DNA of 8,243 nucleotides from S144-45 sp015494035 (GTDB lineage Bacteria; Pseudomonadota; Gammaproteobacteria; Xanthomonadales; Marinicellaceae): contig JALUIX010000111.1 of assembly GCA_027057345.1 (NCBI GenBank), positions 1-8,243 on the forward strand, read 5' to 3'. Below the pieces are notes generated by a model. That model saw only the letters and a list, made by a program, of their open reading frames with translations. It ran no database searches and was not told the DNA's origin. Shown in pieces: positions 6,041 through 8,243 of the stretch. The first letter of the stretch is position 1. Each line of letters starts with the position of its first letter. The position numbers were made by a program, and so were the translations under genes.

Positions 6041-7948
6041 ATGGGCGATCTGCACGTATCCACCGAGCACAATGAACAGGCCCGGCGCCAGTTCATGCGC
6101 GCCTTGTTGAACGATCAGCGCGCATTGGAACTGATGATCCAGAAAAACATGATCGAAGATGGCGTACGCCGAATCGGAGCCGAGCAGGAAATGTTTCTGG
6201 TCGATGCGGCTTGCCGACCCGCCAACAAGGCCGTGCAGGTACTGGAAAATCTGACGGATTCCCGCTTTACACCGGAAATTGCGCAGTTCAATCTGGAAGC
6301 CAATCTGACACCGCTGGTGTATGAAGACGATTGCCTGGGGCGCCTCGAAGCCGAACTCAACGAAGTGTTGGGTATTGCCCGTGATGAAGCCGCTAGGCAC
6401 GATGCGCGCGTGGTGCTGGCGGGCATTCTACCCACCATTCGGCAGATGGATCTGACCCTCGACAACATGATGCCCATTGACCGGTATCGGGAACTGAATG
6501 AAACGCTGAAACGCATTCGTGGTTCCGATTTTCGCCTGAATGTGCGCGGCATTGATGAATTGAGCGTGACCCATGACAATTTCATGCTGGAAGCCCTCAA
6601 CACCAGTTTTCAGCTGCATTTTCAGGTGGGCGCCGATGAGTTTGCGCAATTGTACAACATCGCCCAGGCGGTGACCGGCCCGGTCCTGGCCGCCGCGGTT
6701 AATTCGGGTTTGATCCATCATTACCGGCTGTGGCATGAAACCCGCATTGCCGTGTTCCAGAACTCCATCGACACACGATCCGACGTGTTGCAGCAGCGGG
6801 NNNNNNNNNNTGGCGCGCGCGGGGTTCGAAACTCCGTACTGGAGATTTTTCGTGATGACATTGCGCGCTATCCGGTGGTGCTGACCACGGATTTTGAAGA
6901 AGATCCGGTGGCCATGGTGGAGCGTGGCGAGGTGCCAAAACTCAAGGCCTTGATGATGCACAATGGCACCGTGTATCGCTGGAATCGGCCCTGTTATGGG
7001 GTCAAGGACGGCGTGCCCCATCTGCGCATTGAAAACCGGGTATTGCCTGCCGGGCCGACGGTGCTGGATGAAGTCACCAACGCGGCCTTTTTCTTTGGCC
7101 TCATGACCGAACTCTCGCACACGGTGGAGGACGTGAGTGAGCTGATGCGGTTTGAGGACGCCAAGGGCAATTTTCTCAATGCCGCGCGCATGGGCCTGGG
7201 TGCGCAAATGACCTGGTTTGCAGGCAAGAGCCTGCCAGCAGACCGGCTGATTCTGGACGAGTTGCTGCCACTGGCGGTTGCCGGTATGGATCGCGCCGGA
7301 CTGGACAAGAAAAACATCCTGCGTTATGCAGAGACGCTGGAAGAACGGGTCAAATCACGTCAGACGGGGGCTTCCTGGGCGATTCGCTCCCTGACGGAAA
7401 TGGATCAAGAGGCACATCCGGATCAGAAAGTTCGTTCCATTGTGTCCAAGATGATTTCCCAGCAAAAAAAGGAAACCCCCATTCACCAATGGCCACTGGC
7501 CACGCTGGATGATGATCAGGACTGGCGGGCCTCCTACGCCCGCCTGGGTCAGTTCATGACCACCGAGTTGTTCACGGTGCGGCCGGATGACCTGATTGAC
7601 CTGGCCGCCAGCATCATGGACTGGCGTCACGTGCGTCACGTGCCGGTGGAAAATGCCCAGGGCGAACTGGTTGGGTTGGTTTCCCACCGCGGCATTTTGC
7701 GGCATGTGGCCAAAGGCCTGGGCAAAAATCAGATCGAGACGGTGGCCGTGCGTGACATTATGCGTAGCAACCCGGTGTGTGGTACACCAGACATGCCAAC
7801 CACAGAAGCCATTCGCCTAATGCGTGAAAAAAAACTTTCCTGTTTACCCATCCTGGAGGATAAAAATCTGGTTGGTATCGTGACTGACCATGACCTGATC
7901 AAATTGGCAGGCAAGTTGCTTGAAGAGTACCTGGCCGAGTACGAATGA
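6041..7948 (+). CDS. GCS2-like glutamate-cysteine ligase-family enzyme fused to a CBS domain pair
   Basis: About 635 residues, starting at ATG 6041 after an AGAGGG Shine-Dalgarno at suitable spacing. Residues about 40-480 resemble the GCS2 family of ATP-dependent carboxylate-amine ligases (gamma-glutamylcysteine synthetase and relatives). GAEQEMFLVD (from 46) is the GxExE-type metal/substrate motif, followed by QFNLEANLTP (from 82), SFQLHFQVG, and RIENRVLPAGPTVLDEV (from about 329), where the family usually has a catalytic arginine/glutamate strand. Residues about 504-560 and 568-632 are two CBS motifs (MTTELFTVRPDDLIDLAA...LVGLVSHRGIL; IMRSNPVCGTPDMPTTEA...LVGIVTDHDLI), a module that commonly binds adenosine nucleotides. 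I infer a ligase whose activity responds to energy charge; the true substrate is unknown and it need not be a glutathione enzyme. A 10-N gap interrupts residues about 254-257, and the sequence around it may be incomplete. A GATAAT box at 5961-5966 is the only promoter hint upstream. Confidence 0.87.
   Translation: MGDLHVSTEHNEQARRQFMRALLNDQRALELMIQKNMIEDGVRRIGAEQEMFLVDAACRPANKAVQVLENLTDSRFTPEIAQFNLEANLTPLVYEDDCLGRLEAELNEVLGIARDEAARHDARVVLAGILPTIRQMDLTLDNMMPIDRYRELNETLKRIRGSDFRLNVRGIDELSVTHDNFMLEALNTSFQLHFQVGADEFAQLYNIAQAVTGPVLAAAVNSGLIHHYRLWHETRIAVFQNSIDTRSDVLQQRXXXXGARGVRNSVLEIFRDDIARYPVVLTTDFEEDPVAMVERGEVPKLKALMMHNGTVYRWNRPCYGVKDGVPHLRIENRVLPAGPTVLDEVTNAAFFFGLMTELSHTVEDVSELMRFEDAKGNFLNAARMGLGAQMTWFAGKSLPADRLILDELLPLAVAGMDRAGLDKKNILRYAETLEERVKSRQTGASWAIRSLTEMDQEAHPDQKVRSIVSKMISQQKKETPIHQWPLATLDDDQDWRASYARLGQFMTTELFTVRPDDLIDLAASIMDWRHVRHVPVENAQGELVGLVSHRGILRHVAKGLGKNQIETVAVRDIMRSNPVCGTPDMPTTEAIRLMREKKLSCLPILEDKNLVGIVTDHDLIKLAGKLLEEYLAEYE
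6801..6810. other. Assembly gap (10 N) inside the GCS2-CBS gene
   Basis: Ten undetermined bases. The reading frame is the same on both sides if exactly ten bases are missing, but such short N runs are often placeholders. From memory, relatives have a longer, basic/aromatic segment before the '-VRDSVLEIFRDDIAR' block, so more sequence than ten bases may be absent. Confidence 0.97.
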
Positions 7949-7957
7949 TTTGCTTAG

Positions 7958-8117
7958 GGAAGCTCTGATCGAATCTGGCGCGAGCAGATTGCCGTGAAAA
8001 ATTGTTCAGTTCAAGGCGCAAACCGCACGCAATAGCTAGCTATTGTGAAGGTTTGCAACGCAGAAATGGACGATTTTCCGCCACAAGATGCCGTGTCACG
8101 ATTCGATTAGAGGTTCC
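7958..8117 (-). mobile_element. Hairpin element A2, MITE-like, subfamily A (160 bp), with TTAG direct repeat
   Basis: The ends GGAAGCTCTGATCGAATC (7958-7975) and the reverse complement of 8100-8117 match at 16 of 18 positions. The element is bounded by TTAG on both sides (7954-7957 and 8118-8121). TTAG is not self-complementary, so this is a genuine direct repeat and the best target-site duplication in the window. The interior pairs along its length, for example GGCGCAAACC (8015-8024) with GGTTTGCAACG (8050-8060), around the core CAATAGCTAGCTATTG (8029-8044). It is the inverted counterpart of A1 with roughly a dozen differences. It begins 9 bp after the TGA of the GCS2-CBS gene, and no separate terminator is seen between them. 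Confidence 0.82.
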
Positions 8118-8164
8118 TTAGGTGTCGGGTCTCGATAGATTCTATTCCAAAAAGGAGTTATCCT

Positions 8165-8224
8165 TTGTTCCGAAGTCGCCATCTGTTAAATGGCTGGTTG
8201 ATGCACAACCTGGAGGAAGCATAA
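8165..8224 (+). CDS. Possible 19-residue leader peptide ORF upstream of the next gene
   Basis: A TTG codon at 8165 follows a strong AAGGAG Shine-Dalgarno (8152-8157) at 7-nt spacing and opens a 19-codon frame (FRSRHLLNGWLMHNLEEA after the start), closing at TAA 8222-8224. The frame ends 4 nt before the next ATG, and its last codons overlap that gene's own Shine-Dalgarno (GGAGG, 8212-8216). This arrangement suits a leader peptide or translational coupling. The evidence is only the Shine-Dalgarno and spacing; the start codon is weak and the peptide matches nothing I recognise. The AAAGGA/TCCTTT inverted repeat (8151-8166) overlaps the first Shine-Dalgarno and could sequester it. Confidence 0.27.
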   Translation: MFRSRHLLNGWLMHNLEEA

Positions 8225-8228
8225 CATC

Positions 8229-8243
8229 ATGGTCATCCATCCC
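8229..8243 (+). CDS. Start of an unidentified gene, truncated by the window end
   Basis: ATG 8229 follows a GGAGG Shine-Dalgarno (8212-8216; TGGAGGAAGC overall) at a somewhat long 12-nt spacing. Only five codons are visible, MVIHP. An N-terminal 'IHP' followed by T is common in hexapeptide-repeat acyltransferases such as LpxA, but five residues cannot support that identification. Confidence 0.5.

Noticed and set aside
6428..7207. A 259-codon open frame on the - strand opposite the GCS2-CBS gene
   Set aside because: It runs through the N gap and shows no protein motif; the + strand reading has strong family motifs throughout.

Overview
The window looks like a piece of a gammaproteobacterial chromosome. 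The gene at the left edge is a proteobacterial ParE. The base composition is moderately GC-rich, coding is dense and nearly all real genes are on the + strand. The large secreted protein ends in a short '-IFKHGFE-' tail of a kind I associate with Lysobacterales/Wenzhouxiangella-like bacteria; that lineage guess is an inference from memory and is only moderately secure.

Layout: (1) 2-310, the C-terminus of topoisomerase IV subunit B (ParE). (2) 311-540, a 158-bp hairpin element (B1), a 24-bp perfect palindrome and a strong intrinsic terminator. (3) 598-3528, a 976-residue exported multidomain protein followed by its own terminator. (4) 3588-3917, two further hairpin elements in tandem (A1 then B2), sharing the 4 bp between them. 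(5) 3998-5854, an SLC13/DASS-type permease with two RCK_C (TrkA_C) domains inserted between its membrane halves. (6) 6041-7948, a glutamate-cysteine-ligase-like (GCS2) enzyme fused to a pair of CBS domains, interrupted by a 10-N assembly gap. (7) 7954-8121, a fourth hairpin element (A2) with an exact TTAG direct repeat. (8) 8150-8243, a leader region with two good Shine-Dalgarno sites and the first codons of a gene that runs off the window.

The most unusual content is the non-coding repeat family. Four elements of 157-161 bp share about 18-bp terminal inverted repeats (GGAAGCTCTGATCGAATC-like), 4-bp YTRG flanks and a central CAATAGC...GCTATTG inverted repeat. They form two subfamilies with different arm sequences (A: A1/A2, about 92% identical by eye; B: B1/B2, about 85%). 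Each can fold along nearly its whole length. None encodes a protein, so they look like miniature transposable elements (MITEs) moved in trans, plausibly by an IS5-group transposase. All copies lie just after a stop codon or terminator, and one supplies the TAG stop of parE.

The protein-coding genes do not form an obvious pathway. They appear to be independent units (DNA topology, secreted protein, anion transport, amino-acid/peptide ligase with nucleotide-sensing domains), each with its own spacing. A transposase-type gene is not visible in the window.
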